Notes: a model not told the origin generated them from the letters alone. Counted from the first letter of the stretch, positions 1 through 6,747 are shown. The stretch is DNA of 13,747 nt from Paenibacillaceae bacterium UBA6304 (GCA_002439285.1 DJTQ01000194.1:1-13747); one strand, 5' to 3'. Translations and numbers: made by a program.

Positions 1-604
1 GCTGCAAGGTTTTGTCGAGCTTAACAAAACCCCGCAGTTGACCGCCCTGTTCGCAGTGACGTTCCTTCTGCAATTCGCTATGCTCAGCCCGATGTCTTTG
101 CTCCCGCTCTATGTTGAAAAGCTGCACGGCGTTCCGACCGATGTCCCCTTCTGGGCCGGATTCGTTACCGCCGTGACGGGGATTTCCAATATGGTTACCT
201 CGCCTGTGCTTGGGCGCGTGAGCGACAAAGTCGGAGCGCACCGGATATTGACCTTTTGCTTAATCGGTGCGGCTGCCACCCTCATTCCGCAGGCTTTTGT
301 GCATACCGTCTGGCAGCTCATTCTGATTCGCTTCCTGATGGGGGTCTTCATGGGTGGCCTGCTCCCTAGTGTAAATGCGCTAATCCGCTTCTATACGCCC
401 GACGGCATGGAAAGCCGGGCCTTTGGCTTTAACAGCAGCACGCTGGCGCTCGGCAATATGCTTGGCTCCTTGATCGGCGGTTTCCTGTCCGGTTTTATCG
501 GAATCGAAGGGATCTTTATCGTCTCCGGTATTCTATTGTTCATCAACACCTTATGGGTTAGATGGAAGCTGTACGCTAAGCCGCACACCTCTTCGCTCCG
601 CTGA
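1..604 (+). CDS. MFS transporter, C-terminal half (5' end outside window)
   Basis: Major facilitator superfamily membrane transporter, probably a drug or metabolite exporter. The reading frame is already open at base 2, so the gene begins left of the window and about 200 C-terminal residues are visible. They contain about six hydrophobic segments, as expected for the second MFS bundle. The conserved loop between helices 8 and 9 appears as GRVSDKVGAHRIL, and the following helix-rich part has the Gly-rich pattern (GVFMGGLLPSVNALI, LGNMLGSLIGGFLSGFIG) typical of MdtG-like multidrug exporters. The protein ends in a short basic tail just before a strong terminator. The substrate cannot be told from this half. 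An in-frame TTG at 38 is not a real start, because the family homology continues upstream of it. Confidence 0.85.
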   Translation, partial: LQGFVELNKTPQLTALFAVTFLLQFAMLSPMSLLPLYVEKLHGVPTDVPFWAGFVTAVTGISNMVTSPVLGRVSDKVGAHRILTFCLIGAAATLIPQAFVHTVWQLILIRFLMGVFMGGLLPSVNALIRFYTPDGMESRAFGFNSSTLALGNMLGSLIGGFLSGFIGIEGIFIVSGILLFINTLWVRWKLYAKPHTSSLR

Positions 605-625
605 AAGGAGTAATCGCTGATCAAC

Positions 626-658
626 AACAAGCCGCCCGGATCATCCGGGCGGCTTGTT
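626..658. terminator. Bidirectional intrinsic terminator
   Basis: A perfect 15-bp stem (626-640 with 644-658) closes a 3-nt loop. The core is GCCGCCCGGA/TCCGGGCGGC, flanked by AACAA/TTGTT, so each strand has A/T-rich ends. It lies between the convergent MFS and O-methyltransferase genes and should stop transcription from both sides. Confidence 0.85.
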
Positions 659-686
659 CTGTCTAGTAGATTATAACAACAAACGC

Positions 687-1313
687 CTACTTCACCATGG
701 CGAGCGCCAGGCCGTCGTAAGCAGGAAGCATCGTACTGATCAGCCGCTCGTCGGACGCAATCGATTCGTTGAAACGGCGCATCGCGAGAACCGAAGGCCC
801 GTTCTTGTCGGGGTTGAGCGTCCGCCCGCGCAACAGGGTATTATCTCCGGCGATGATCGCTCCGGGTTGGGCTAGCCGGATCGCGTATTCCAAGTAGGCA
901 GGATAATTTTCTTTGTCAGCGTCGATCAAAAAGAAGTCGAACCGCTCACCCTGGCTCTCCAACTGTGCCAGGCTATCCAACGCAGGACCGATCATATACT
1001 CGGTCATCCCGCCAAATCCGGCGCGTTCCAGGTTTCGACGGGCCAAGGCGGCGTTTTCCTCTTTCAACTCGAGAGAGACGAGTCTTCCTCCCTGCTTCAT
1101 TCCCCGTGCCAGACATACGCCGCTGTATCCGCCGAGGGCGCCGATTTCGAGAATCGCCCCCGCTCCCGATACGGCAGCAAGCATCGTCAGGAGCCTGCCA
1201 TAGCCCGGAGCGATCGAGACATCGTTCATCCCGCTTTCTTTGATGGAGTCGGTCACACTCTTCAGGATTTCATCTTCTATATATAAATCTTCACTATACT
1301 GTTCAGGGGTCAT
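687..1313 (-). CDS. Class I SAM-dependent O-methyltransferase
   Basis: Predicted cytosolic O-methyltransferase of the caffeoyl-CoA/catechol OMT-like family (Methyltransf_3), 208 residues, close to the usual length. Motif I for S-adenosylmethionine binding is EIGALGGYSG at residues 56-65. An acidic residue after strand 2 (SLELKEE, 80-86) would bind the ribose. DADK at 131-134 and DN at 157-158 are the metal and substrate positions of this family. The ATG at 1313 is preceded by AAGGAG (1325-1330) at about 11 nt, which supports this start. The gene is monocistronic, divergent from the RNA methyltransferase and convergent with the MFS gene. The natural acceptor is unknown. Bacterial homologues (YrrM-like) are often promiscuous or uncharacterised. 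Confidence 0.88.
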   Translation of the reverse strand: MTPEQYSEDLYIEDEILKSVTDSIKESGMNDVSIAPGYGRLLTMLAAVSGAGAILEIGALGGYSGVCLARGMKQGGRLVSLELKEENAALARRNLERAGFGGMTEYMIGPALDSLAQLESQGERFDFFLIDADKENYPAYLEYAIRLAQPGAIIAGDNTLLRGRTLNPDKNGPSVLAMRRFNESIASDERLISTMLPAYDGLALAMVK

Positions 1314-1355
1314 TTCCCGGCACTCTCCTTTTTTCCGTGTTGTTCAAAAAGCCGT

Positions 1356-1384
1356 TTGTATCTTATTTAACATTGTCCTATACT
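1356..1384 (+). promoter_or_regulatory. Candidate sigma-A promoter for the RNA methyltransferase gene
   Basis: TTGTAT (1356-1361) and TATACT (1379-1384) are separated by exactly 17 nt. Four and five of six positions match the consensus. The start codon lies about 50 nt downstream of the expected start site. Confidence 0.5.
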
Positions 1385-1386
1385 GA

Positions 1387-1415
1387 ATTGTATGGTTTTT
1401 GTACTATAACCACAA
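1387..1415 (-). promoter_or_regulatory. Candidate sigma-A promoter for the O-methyltransferase gene
   Basis: Read on the minus strand, TTGTGG (1415-1410) and TACAAT (1392-1387) are 17 nt apart. The -10 box is good and the -35 box moderate. It sits back to back with the plus-strand promoter, so the two genes may be controlled from one short divergent region. Confidence 0.35.
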
Positions 1416-1441
1416 GTATTTCACGGAGTTGATAAGATCAC

Positions 1442-2596
1442 ATGCCAGAACAAGGACAACAATTAGAATTAATCGCTACCGCACCGATGGGGCTTGAAGC
1501 CGTCGTCGCCCGCGAGCTTAAAGATCTGGGTTACCAGGATACTGTCGTCGAGAACGGCCGGGTCACTTTCAAGGGTACTTTGGCTGACATCTGCCGCTGT
1601 AATTTGTGGCTGCGCACCTCCGACCGGGTTCTTATTAAAATGGGCGAATTCACGGCGCTTACGTTCGATGAATTGTTCGAAGGTACGAAGGCGCTGCCAT
1701 GGCAGGAGTGGATTCCCGCGCACGGCGAATTCCCTGTGGAAGGCCGGTCGCATAAATCCCAGCTTAGCAGCGTACCCGCCTGCCAAGGGATCGTCAAGAA
1801 AGCGATCGTCGAAAAACTGAAGGAAACGTATCACAATGAATGGTTCGAAGAGAACGGGCCGCGCTACGTCATCGAGATCAATCTGCTGAACGACAAAGCG
1901 CTGTTAACGCTCGATACGACCGGACCTGCGCTGCATAAGCGCGGTTATCGCAAGATAGCGACCGAAGCGCCATTGAAGGAAACGATGGCGGCAGCGATGA
2001 TCCTGCTCAGCCGCTGGCACCAGAACCCGTCCCGGCCGTTCTACGACCCGTGCTGCGGATCGGGCACGCTGCCGATCGAGGCCGCGATGATCGCTTGGAA
2101 CATCGCTCCGGGGCTGCGGCGCACGTTCAATTCGGAAGCGTGGCCGGTACTGCCTGAATCAATGTGGCAAGAGGCCCGTGATGAAGCGATCGATGCCGTG
2201 AAGGACGATATCCCGCTGAACATCACCGGCAGCGACATCGATGCGCAGGCCATTGAAGTGGCCGAAGCGGCGGCCAAAGCCGCGGGTCTCTCCAAAGAGA
2301 TCACGTTCCGGCAAATCCCGGCCGTCAAAATCCAGCCGGAAGGCGATTACGGCTGCATGATCACCAACCCGCCGTACGGCGAACGCATTGGCGAGGAGAA
2401 AGAAGTTCGCCGCCTGATCTCTCAGCTTGGCCGCGTTACGGCCGAACTGCCGACCTGGTCGTTCTTCGCGCTGACGCCAACGAAACAATTCGAACACGAT
2501 TTTCAACGCAAAGCGGATAAACGCCGCAAGCTGTTTAACGGCCGGATCGAATGCCAATATCTGCAATTTCTCGGACCCCTTCCCCCGCGGCATTAA
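1442..2596 (+). CDS. ypsC: THUMP-domain class I RNA methyltransferase (YpsC / RlmL-N family)
   Basis: Predicted SAM-dependent guanine-N2-type methyltransferase acting on RNA, probably 23S rRNA by analogy with the N-terminal half of E. coli RlmL. The 384-residue length matches Firmicute YpsC proteins. An N-terminal ferredoxin-like/THUMP module (about 8-160) should bind RNA. The family signature LHKRGYR is at 164-170. The catalytic Rossmann domain has motif I DPCCGSGT (202-209), the acidic motif GSDID (263-267) and the N6/N2-methylase motif NPPYGER (309-315). A GGAG element at 1425-1428 precedes the ATG by 13 nt. The LTA-synthase-like gene follows after 45 nt with no terminator between them, so they may be co-transcribed. 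The modified base is not determinable from sequence alone. Confidence 0.88.
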   Translation: MPEQGQQLELIATAPMGLEAVVARELKDLGYQDTVVENGRVTFKGTLADICRCNLWLRTSDRVLIKMGEFTALTFDELFEGTKALPWQEWIPAHGEFPVEGRSHKSQLSSVPACQGIVKKAIVEKLKETYHNEWFEENGPRYVIEINLLNDKALLTLDTTGPALHKRGYRKIATEAPLKETMAAAMILLSRWHQNPSRPFYDPCCGSGTLPIEAAMIAWNIAPGLRRTFNSEAWPVLPESMWQEARDEAIDAVKDDIPLNITGSDIDAQAIEVAEAAAKAAGLSKEITFRQIPAVKIQPEGDYGCMITNPPYGERIGEEKEVRRLISQLGRVTAELPTWSFFALTPTKQFEHDFQRKADKRRKLFNGRIECQYLQFLGPLPPRH

Positions 2597-2641
2597 TGCC
2601 CGGGTGGAGGGTTTCTCCGTTTGGAAAGGAGGTCGCCCCTA

Positions 2642-4642
2642 TTGGAACAACATGGCCAACCGAAAAGCTTGCTCAAAAAACTGATGTCCTACCGCAATAT
2701 GGAATATATCCTGTTTGCGTTGCTTATTTTTTTCAAATTGCATCTTCTCCACAATAACCTGCATGCCCGGTATATCGACATGAACTTGCTGGACGACGTG
2801 ATCGCGATCGGTTCCATTCTGCTGGTGTCGTTCTGGACGCTCTGGCTCCCCCGCCGGGGACGGGCGTTCGCTTTAATTATCCTGAATGTGCTCTTGACGG
2901 GAATTATATTCTCGGATCTGGTGTATTACCGTTATTTCGGAGATTTCATTACGGTTCCTGTGCTGCTTCAGGCCGGTCAGGTTGGAGAGCTCGGAGACAG
3001 CATCCAGTCCCTGATTCATGTGAAAGATCTCTGGCTGGTCGCGGATTGGATCATCTGGATAGCCATAAGAATCGGACTGCTCTTCTACCGTCGCACCGGG
3101 ACCCGTAAACAAACTTCAGGGAACAAGTCCGCTTTCTCCCGAGCATCCGGTTCCGGTTCAAAGCGAAGTTCCCGCGGTCTATCCCGTTTCGTCACAGGTC
3201 TTGCCGTCTTTGTGCTCGGCTTTGTCATTACGATGGGGCCGATCCGGTTCTATGCGAAGACCTGGGCGATCGGCCTGTTTGAAGGCGGCTGGTGGAACAT
3301 TTCGCTGTACAATGTCACCGGCCTGCTTGGCTTCCATTATTATGATGCCTATCGGTACGCGAAGGAACATACCGGCGGTGAACCCGAATTGTCGGAACAG
3401 GAAATGTCCAGCATCCGGGATTGGTTTGAAAAAGCTGGAGAGGTTCGTGAGAAAGTCAACGACGGTACCTTTGGCGCGTATAAAGGAAGCAATGTACTGG
3501 CGGTGCAGGTAGAAGCCTTCATGAACTTCATGATCGGCAAGGAAATCGGCGGCCAGGAGATCACTCCGAATTTCAATAAACTGATGCAGGAGAGCCTTTA
3601 TTTTTCCAACTACTTTCACCAGACAGGCCAAGGGCGCACTTCCGATGCGGACTTCTCATCGCAAAGCTCGCTACACCCGCTACCTACCGGATCGGTCTTC
3701 GTCCGCTATCCGGACCATACGTACGATACGCTGCCGCAAATTCTCAGACAAAACGGATATGAAACTGGTGCATTCCATGCCTACGAGGGCAGCTTCTGGA
3801 ACCGGATCAATATGTATAAAGCGATAGGATACGATCATTTTCACAGTAAAAAAGATTACACTATGGACGAATCGCTGGGCTGGTCGTTAGGAGACAAATC
3901 CTTCTTCCGTCAATCGCTGGCTATGATGTCTCAAGAGCAGCAGCCTTTTTATTCTTTCATGATTACGCTGTCCAGCCACCACCCTTACTCCCTTCCTGCA
4001 TCGGTCCGTCAGTTGGATACGGGGGAATTCAAAGACACCCTCTTCGGAAATTATCTGGAATCGATCCATTATGCGGACGCCGCTTTGGGTGAATTGGTGG
4101 AGGGTCTGAAACAAGACGGGCTTTGGGATCATACGATCCTTTACGTTTATGGCGACCATGATAACTCGATCCCGGACAAAGCGGACTACGAGCAATTCCT
4201 CGGCAAACCGCTGACCGAGCTTGAGATGCATCAAATCATGAATCAGGTACCTCTACTGGTACATTTGCCTGATGGCGAAGCAGCCGGAGTGTACGACCAG
4301 CCGGCCGGGCAGCTCGACATGGCCCCTTCGCTCCTGCATCTGCTGGGAATCTCAACAAAACCCTACTACATGATGGGCAACAATTTGTTCGCTGAAGGAG
4401 AGAAATTCGTCGTTCTAAGGTCAGGCGCTTTTACGGACGGGAAATTGTACTACATGCCTTCCCCGGACAATTTGTTCGACAACGGCAACTGCTATGACTT
4501 GTCCTCCAAGGAGAAAACGGATATCGAAAAATGCCGCGTCCCCCATGAAGAAGCCAAGAAACGGCTGCAGATCTCCGATAATCTGATCACCACGGATCTT
4601 ATTCCGAAGCTGAGAAGCGGCGTAGATGCGCAGCAACCCTAA
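2642..4642 (+). CDS. LTA synthase family membrane phosphoglycerol transferase
   Basis: Polytopic membrane enzyme that transfers glycerol-1-phosphate from phosphatidylglycerol onto a glycolipid or growing lipoteichoic acid chain outside the cell. Five N-terminal membrane helices lie at about 21-36, 52-69, 74-95, 130-149 and 182-200. An extracellular sulfatase-fold domain follows. Catalytic positions are visible by comparison with staphylococcal LtaS: Glu291 in QVEAF, the nucleophile Thr333 in GRTSD, His446/447 in SSHHPY and Asp505-His506 in YGDHDN. The start chosen is the TTG at 2642: AAGGAGG (2626-2632) sits 9 nt upstream, and a longer reading from TTG 2621 would swallow that site. The protein is then 666 residues. 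Bacilli have several paralogues (LtaS, YfnI, YqgS, the primase YvgJ), and sequence alone does not say which role this one plays. Confidence 0.9.
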   Translation: MEQHGQPKSLLKKLMSYRNMEYILFALLIFFKLHLLHNNLHARYIDMNLLDDVIAIGSILLVSFWTLWLPRRGRAFALIILNVLLTGIIFSDLVYYRYFGDFITVPVLLQAGQVGELGDSIQSLIHVKDLWLVADWIIWIAIRIGLLFYRRTGTRKQTSGNKSAFSRASGSGSKRSSRGLSRFVTGLAVFVLGFVITMGPIRFYAKTWAIGLFEGGWWNISLYNVTGLLGFHYYDAYRYAKEHTGGEPELSEQEMSSIRDWFEKAGEVREKVNDGTFGAYKGSNVLAVQVEAFMNFMIGKEIGGQEITPNFNKLMQESLYFSNYFHQTGQGRTSDADFSSQSSLHPLPTGSVFVRYPDHTYDTLPQILRQNGYETGAFHAYEGSFWNRINMYKAIGYDHFHSKKDYTMDESLGWSLGDKSFFRQSLAMMSQEQQPFYSFMITLSSHHPYSLPASVRQLDTGEFKDTLFGNYLESIHYADAALGELVEGLKQDGLWDHTILYVYGDHDNSIPDKADYEQFLGKPLTELEMHQIMNQVPLLVHLPDGEAAGVYDQPAGQLDMAPSLLHLLGISTKPYYMMGNNLFAEGEKFVVLRSGAFTDGKLYYMPSPDNLFDNGNCYDLSSKEKTDIEKCRVPHEEAKKRLQISDNLITTDLIPKLRSGVDAQQP

Positions 4643-4656
4643 ACTATAACAAAAGC

Positions 4657-4702
4657 AAGGACCTTGAATCCCCTTTGGCGGGACTCAGGGTTCTTATTTT
4701 TT
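4657..4702 (+). terminator. Intrinsic terminator after the LTA synthase family gene
   Basis: A 16-bp stem (4657-4672 with 4680-4695) with one mismatch and one or two G-T pairs encloses a 7-nt loop. It is followed by ATTTTTT at 4696-4702. It lies 14 nt past the stop codon. Confidence 0.85.
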
Positions 4703-4733
4703 GAATCCCATGAAATCTAGTCAGCAATATTGT

Positions 4734-4763
4734 TTGAATCTTCTATCGCTTATTCGCTATACT
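4734..4763 (+). promoter_or_regulatory. Candidate sigma-A promoter for the ABM-fold gene
   Basis: TTGAAT (4734-4739) and TATACT (4758-4763) are spaced by 18 nt, just downstream of the preceding terminator. The expected start site leaves a leader of about 50 nt before the ATG at 4821. Confidence 0.5.
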
Positions 4764-4820
4764 ATTTTCGAAAAGGCTTATTTTATGAGTATCCACTTTA
4801 TTCCTTTGGAGGGCGATTCA

Positions 4821-5123
4821 ATGAGCAAATTCGGAATGATCGTAAAGTTTACGGCAAAATCCGGGCAACGGGATCCTTTGGTGCAAATCTTGCTGGGGGC
4901 TGCGGCAGCCGCGGAAGGAGTGCCGGACTGCGAAAAATATATCGTCAGCATCTCAGATACCGAACCGGATACGATCTGGGTCAATGAAGTCTGGAGCGAT
5001 GCGAATGCCCATCAGGCATCTCTCGATCAGGAAGCAAGTAAAGCCTCGATTCAGCAGGCCATGCCGTTAATCGCAGGGGTAGAGTCCTATCAAATCCGTC
5101 CCGTGGGCGGTAAAGGATTATAA
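4821..5123 (+). CDS. Antibiotic biosynthesis monooxygenase (ABM) / YgiN-like small protein
   Basis: A 100-residue protein with the dimeric alpha-beta barrel (ABM) pattern. It starts with GMIVKFTAKSGQRDPL, a strand then a helix, and has a central YIVSISDTEPDTIWVNEVWSD block in which the strand ending in the W-x-x-E-x-W-type core is typical of YgiN-like quinol monooxygenases. It ends with a strand (GVESYQIRPVG). Family members act on quinols, anthrones or heme, but many have no known substrate. The ATG at 4821 is chosen because TGGAGG (4807-4812) lies 8 nt upstream. The longer open frame from 4701 overlaps the terminator and promoter and has no ribosome site. The gene is monocistronic. A shared terminator follows about 160 nt downstream. 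Confidence 0.85.
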   Translation: MSKFGMIVKFTAKSGQRDPLVQILLGAAAAAEGVPDCEKYIVSISDTEPDTIWVNEVWSDANAHQASLDQEASKASIQQAMPLIAGVESYQIRPVGGKGL

Positions 5124-5125
5124 AT

Positions 5126-5251
5126 CTGCCGTTAGATAACGGCGATTTGGCGGAATTGCCTCATAACCGCAACCTCACCTTTATTCATCGCGATGAATTG
5201 CTGAGCGGGTTAGGTTCCGACAAGGACAGATTAGTGAAGACAAGCCCCTAG
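5126..5251 (+). other. Short open frame of unclear status
   Basis: Downstream of the ABM gene a frame with protein-like composition runs to a TAG at 5249-5251. It reads LDNGDLAELP, then HNRNLTFIHRDELLSGLG, then SDKDRLVKTSP. Possible TTG starts are at 5147 and 5156, and neither has a convincing ribosome binding site. It could be a tiny unannotated gene, a gene remnant or chance. An inverted repeat (5171-5216) lies inside it. Confidence 0.2.
5171..5216. repeat. Nested inverted repeat with a perfect 16-bp palindrome
   Basis: ATTCATCGCGATGAAT (5183-5198) is a perfect palindrome. It is bracketed by AACCTCACC (5171-5179) and GGTTAGGTT (5208-5216), which pair with one mismatch. There is no T-run, so it is not an obvious terminator. 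It could be a protein-binding site or a structured RNA, or coincidence within the short open frame. Confidence 0.35.
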
Positions 5252-5280
5252 TGTCCAGCTACAATGGATGTGCAATAATA

Positions 5281-5314
5281 AAGCCGCCCCGGTCTATGAT
5301 CCGGAGCGGCTTTT
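5281..5314. terminator. Bidirectional intrinsic terminator
   Basis: A 12-bp stem with one mismatch (5281-5292 with 5301-5312) and an 8-nt loop. A T-run follows on the plus side and an A/T-rich tract on the minus side. It separates the plus-strand ABM region from the convergent DUF1450 gene. Confidence 0.8.
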
Positions 5315-5322
5315 GGTTATAG

Positions 5323-5556
5323 TTATTCTTTTGGCTTCTTTACAAAAGGTGCGGCCTTCGCCAGCACTTCTTCTTCCGTAGGCCCGCTGACATAGCGGCC
5401 GTTGATGTAGACGAATGGTCTCTTGCCGCAAGGTCCGCAGTAGGACTTGCAGCCGACCTTGATCTCGGCATCCGGTGCCAGCTTTTGCAGCTTGGGCACG
5501 AAAGTCTTCATACGGATATGATTGCATTTATCGCATATACGGATATCGTTTGCCAT
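5323..5556 (-). CDS. DUF1450 (YuzB-like) cysteine-rich small protein
   Basis: A 77-residue cytosolic protein of the DUF1450/YuzB family, whose biochemical function is unknown. Five cysteines are placed as CDKC (8-11) and GCKSYCGPC (35-43). The second group followed by RPFVYINGRYVSG is the hallmark of the family and resembles the ligand layout of thioredoxin-like [2Fe-2S] proteins. Metal or cluster binding is therefore plausible but not shown. A purine-rich GAAGGGAA precedes the ATG at 5556. It lies 27 nt downstream of the HesB-like gene on the same strand with no terminator between, so the two are probably one operon ending at the hairpin at 5281-5314. Confidence 0.85.
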   Translation of the reverse strand: MANDIRICDKCNHIRMKTFVPKLQKLAPDAEIKVGCKSYCGPCGKRPFVYINGRYVSGPTEEEVLAKAAPFVKKPKE

Positions 5557-5583
5557 GCTATTCCCTTCTTTGATCCATGCTGA

Positions 5584-5886
5584 TTAGTGATCCCCGTGGT
5601 TTCCTTTGGACGGGTTCGTAATCACGAATCCTTCTTGAGGAAAATACAGGTAATCGATTTTCACGCCATCCAGCAGCGGCTCGTCTTTATCGATGATCAC
5701 GTCGATCTCTTTATCCGTCGAGATGACGTTATCTGTTTCTTTAGGCTTGACCAAATCCATGCCATAGTGAGCGTGGTCGCCATGCGCATGCGTGATGAGA
5801 ACTTTCAATACCAGACCTTTGTTCTCTTCCTTGTCCAATTCTTTCTTTATCACTTTCGCCGCATTGCGGGTAATCTTGACGCTCAT
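5584..5886 (-). CDS. HesB/IscA-like protein lacking the cluster cysteines
   Basis: A 100-residue protein with the HesB/IscA (Fe-S biogenesis) fold pattern: an N-terminal helix with NAAKVIKKEL, a strand VLKVLI, then VDVI-like IDVIIDKDEPLLDGVKIDY and a GFVITNP end motif. True A-type carriers hold clusters with three cysteines (a GCSG-type site and a CGCG-type tail). Here there are none. The first site reads HAHGDHAH (residues 33-40) and the tail reads NHGDH (96-100). It therefore probably binds another metal or has lost cluster function. ATG 5886 is chosen because AGGAGAGG (5891-5898) lies just upstream. The open frame back to 5946 would place that site inside the protein. A good promoter lies at 5932-5960. 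It is first in a likely operon with the DUF1450 gene. Confidence 0.82.
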   Translation of the reverse strand: MSVKITRNAAKVIKKELDKEENKGLVLKVLITHAHGDHAHYGMDLVKPKETDNVISTDKEIDVIIDKDEPLLDGVKIDYLYFPQEGFVITNPSKGNHGDH

Positions 5887-5931
5887 ACAACCTCTCCTAT
5901 CTCTATCCAGAGTAACATCTTCAATATTCCT

Positions 5932-5960
5932 ATTGTAAAGAATCATCGTCTATCGCGCAA
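5932..5960 (-). promoter_or_regulatory. Candidate sigma-A promoter for the HesB-like/DUF1450 operon
   Basis: On the minus strand, TTGCGC (5960-5955) and TACAAT (5937-5932) are 17 nt apart. The expected start site leaves a leader of about 40 nt before the ATG at 5886. Confidence 0.45.
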
Positions 5961-6061
5961 GACCGTCACATATAAGTCATGAACACCCGTCTCATATTCT
6001 GGCGGTATTCCCGTTGAATTTCAAGCGATATTCTCAGCGTCACTTCCGGCAGCATTCTCCG

Positions 6062-6319
6062 TCACTTCCCAATTTGCTTCATGCCTGCTTGTTCTTTCCG
6101 CTCCGCCCTCGACACAAACCAGTTCATCAGCAGCATCGTCACTGCCATATCATCAATCGGGATAAAAGGCAGCACATCCGGCAGCACCCAGTACAAAATA
6201 GCAGGCACTACCAGCAGCAACTTATCCAAGAGCGGAATCCGAGGAGACCTCAACAGTGCGGGAAGCCGGCGAAAAACATGTGACCAATGCCTCAGCGACC
6301 ATATTTTTGACCATTTCAT
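6062..6319 (-). CDS. Small DUF1232-like membrane protein
   Basis: An 85-residue protein with a basic, aromatic N-terminus and one hydrophobic stretch at about 31-68. That stretch contains LPDVLPFIPIDDM (46-58), which resembles the D-x-x-P-D-(F/V)-(I/L)-P-x-x-x-x-D-D core of the DUF1232 (YkvA) family. The C-terminus is highly charged. No function is established for this family. It is probably a small inner-membrane protein. GGGGAG (6328-6333) lies 8 nt before the ATG at 6319 and supports the start. It is separated by 175 nt from the HesB-like gene, which has its own promoter, so it is probably a separate transcript. No terminator was seen in the 115-nt gap (5947-6061). Confidence 0.7.
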   Translation of the reverse strand: MKWSKIWSLRHWSHVFRRLPALLRSPRIPLLDKLLLVVPAILYWVLPDVLPFIPIDDMAVTMLLMNWFVSRAERKEQAGMKQIGK

Positions 6320-6384
6320 CGGCGATACTCCCCTTTTTGTTCGTTATACGATAAGATACCCTATTTTTAATGGATTAAAAAGTC

Positions 6385-6580
6385 GGCTTGTAGCGCTGGC
6401 CTGGGCACAGACTTGAATGCCGGGCTTCAGCGCTGGTTGCATGGTCTGCTGGGCTGATTGCACTGGCTGCGCTAGCTGCATCTCTGCACTAGTTGCCTAA
6501 ATGCGCTGTAGGCGCTAACTGGACTGTCTGGGCTGTTTACTTTGTCCGCACTGGCTGCGCTATTTGCGCTGTCTGCCACG
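6385..6580. repeat. Low-complexity stretch with GCGCTG/CTGCGCT motifs
   Basis: This gene-free stretch is made of imperfect repeats of CTGCGCT, GCGCTG, CTGGGCTG and similar words. A 15-nt direct repeat, GCACTGGCTGCGCTA, occurs at 6460-6474 and 6548-6562. On the minus strand it reads like Ser-Ala-Asn/Asp runs, an artefact of triplet-phased repetition. It directly abuts the palindrome array. Confidence 0.5.
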
Positions 6581-6583
6581 CTC

Positions 6584-6599
6584 ATTGGATATTTCCAAT
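6584..6599. repeat. 16-bp palindromic repeat, copy 1
   Basis: ATTGGATATTTCCAAT, a palindrome with arms ATTGGA/TCCAAT around TATT. It is followed by AAAACTATG. Confidence 0.8.
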
Positions 6600-6634
6600 C
6601 AAAACTATGCCTAGGCAGCCATTTCGAGCGTTTA

Positions 6635-6650
6635 ATTGGATATTTCCATC
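6635..6650. repeat. 16-bp palindromic repeat, copy 2 (degenerate right arm)
   Basis: ATTGGATATTTCCATC, with two changed bases at the right end. It starts 51 nt after copy 1 and is followed by GAAATAGTATGTTTTG. Confidence 0.75.
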
Positions 6651-6696
6651 TGAAATAGTATGTTTTGCGACAAATTAGCTTATTTTCGATAATCTC

Positions 6697-6712
6697 ATTG
6701 GATATATCCAAT
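6697..6712. repeat. 16-bp palindromic repeat, copy 3 (fully symmetric)
   Basis: ATTGGATATATCCAAT is an exact self-complementary palindrome. It starts 62 nt after copy 2 and is followed by GAACACTATGTTTTG, so the flank is shared with copies 1 and 2. Confidence 0.8.
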
Positions 6713-6747
6713 GAACACTATGTTTTGAGGAGAAGCAGGCTAAAGTG

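Noticed and set aside
913..1243. Plus-strand frames opposite the O-methyltransferase gene
   Set aside because: They lie wholly within the well-supported minus-strand gene, are Arg/Pro/Ser-rich as expected for antisense frames, and lack ribosome binding sites.
2621..2641. Seven-codon longer start for the LTA synthase family gene
   Set aside because: The codons from TTG 2621 consist of the strong AAGGAGG site itself, so the real start is the TTG at 2642.
5584..5886. Metallo-beta-lactamase fold assignment from the THAHGDH motif
   Set aside because: The protein has only 100 residues, lacks the other MBL motifs, and its remaining sequence follows the HesB/IscA pattern (DxxxxLxGxxIDY and GFxxxNP).
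6472..6711. Minus-strand 79-codon frame across the repeat region
   Set aside because: It is composed of the palindromes and the low-complexity stretch read in one frame (WKYP units and Ser-Ala runs). It has no convincing ribosome binding site and no family pattern, so it is more likely an artefact of the repeats than a gene.
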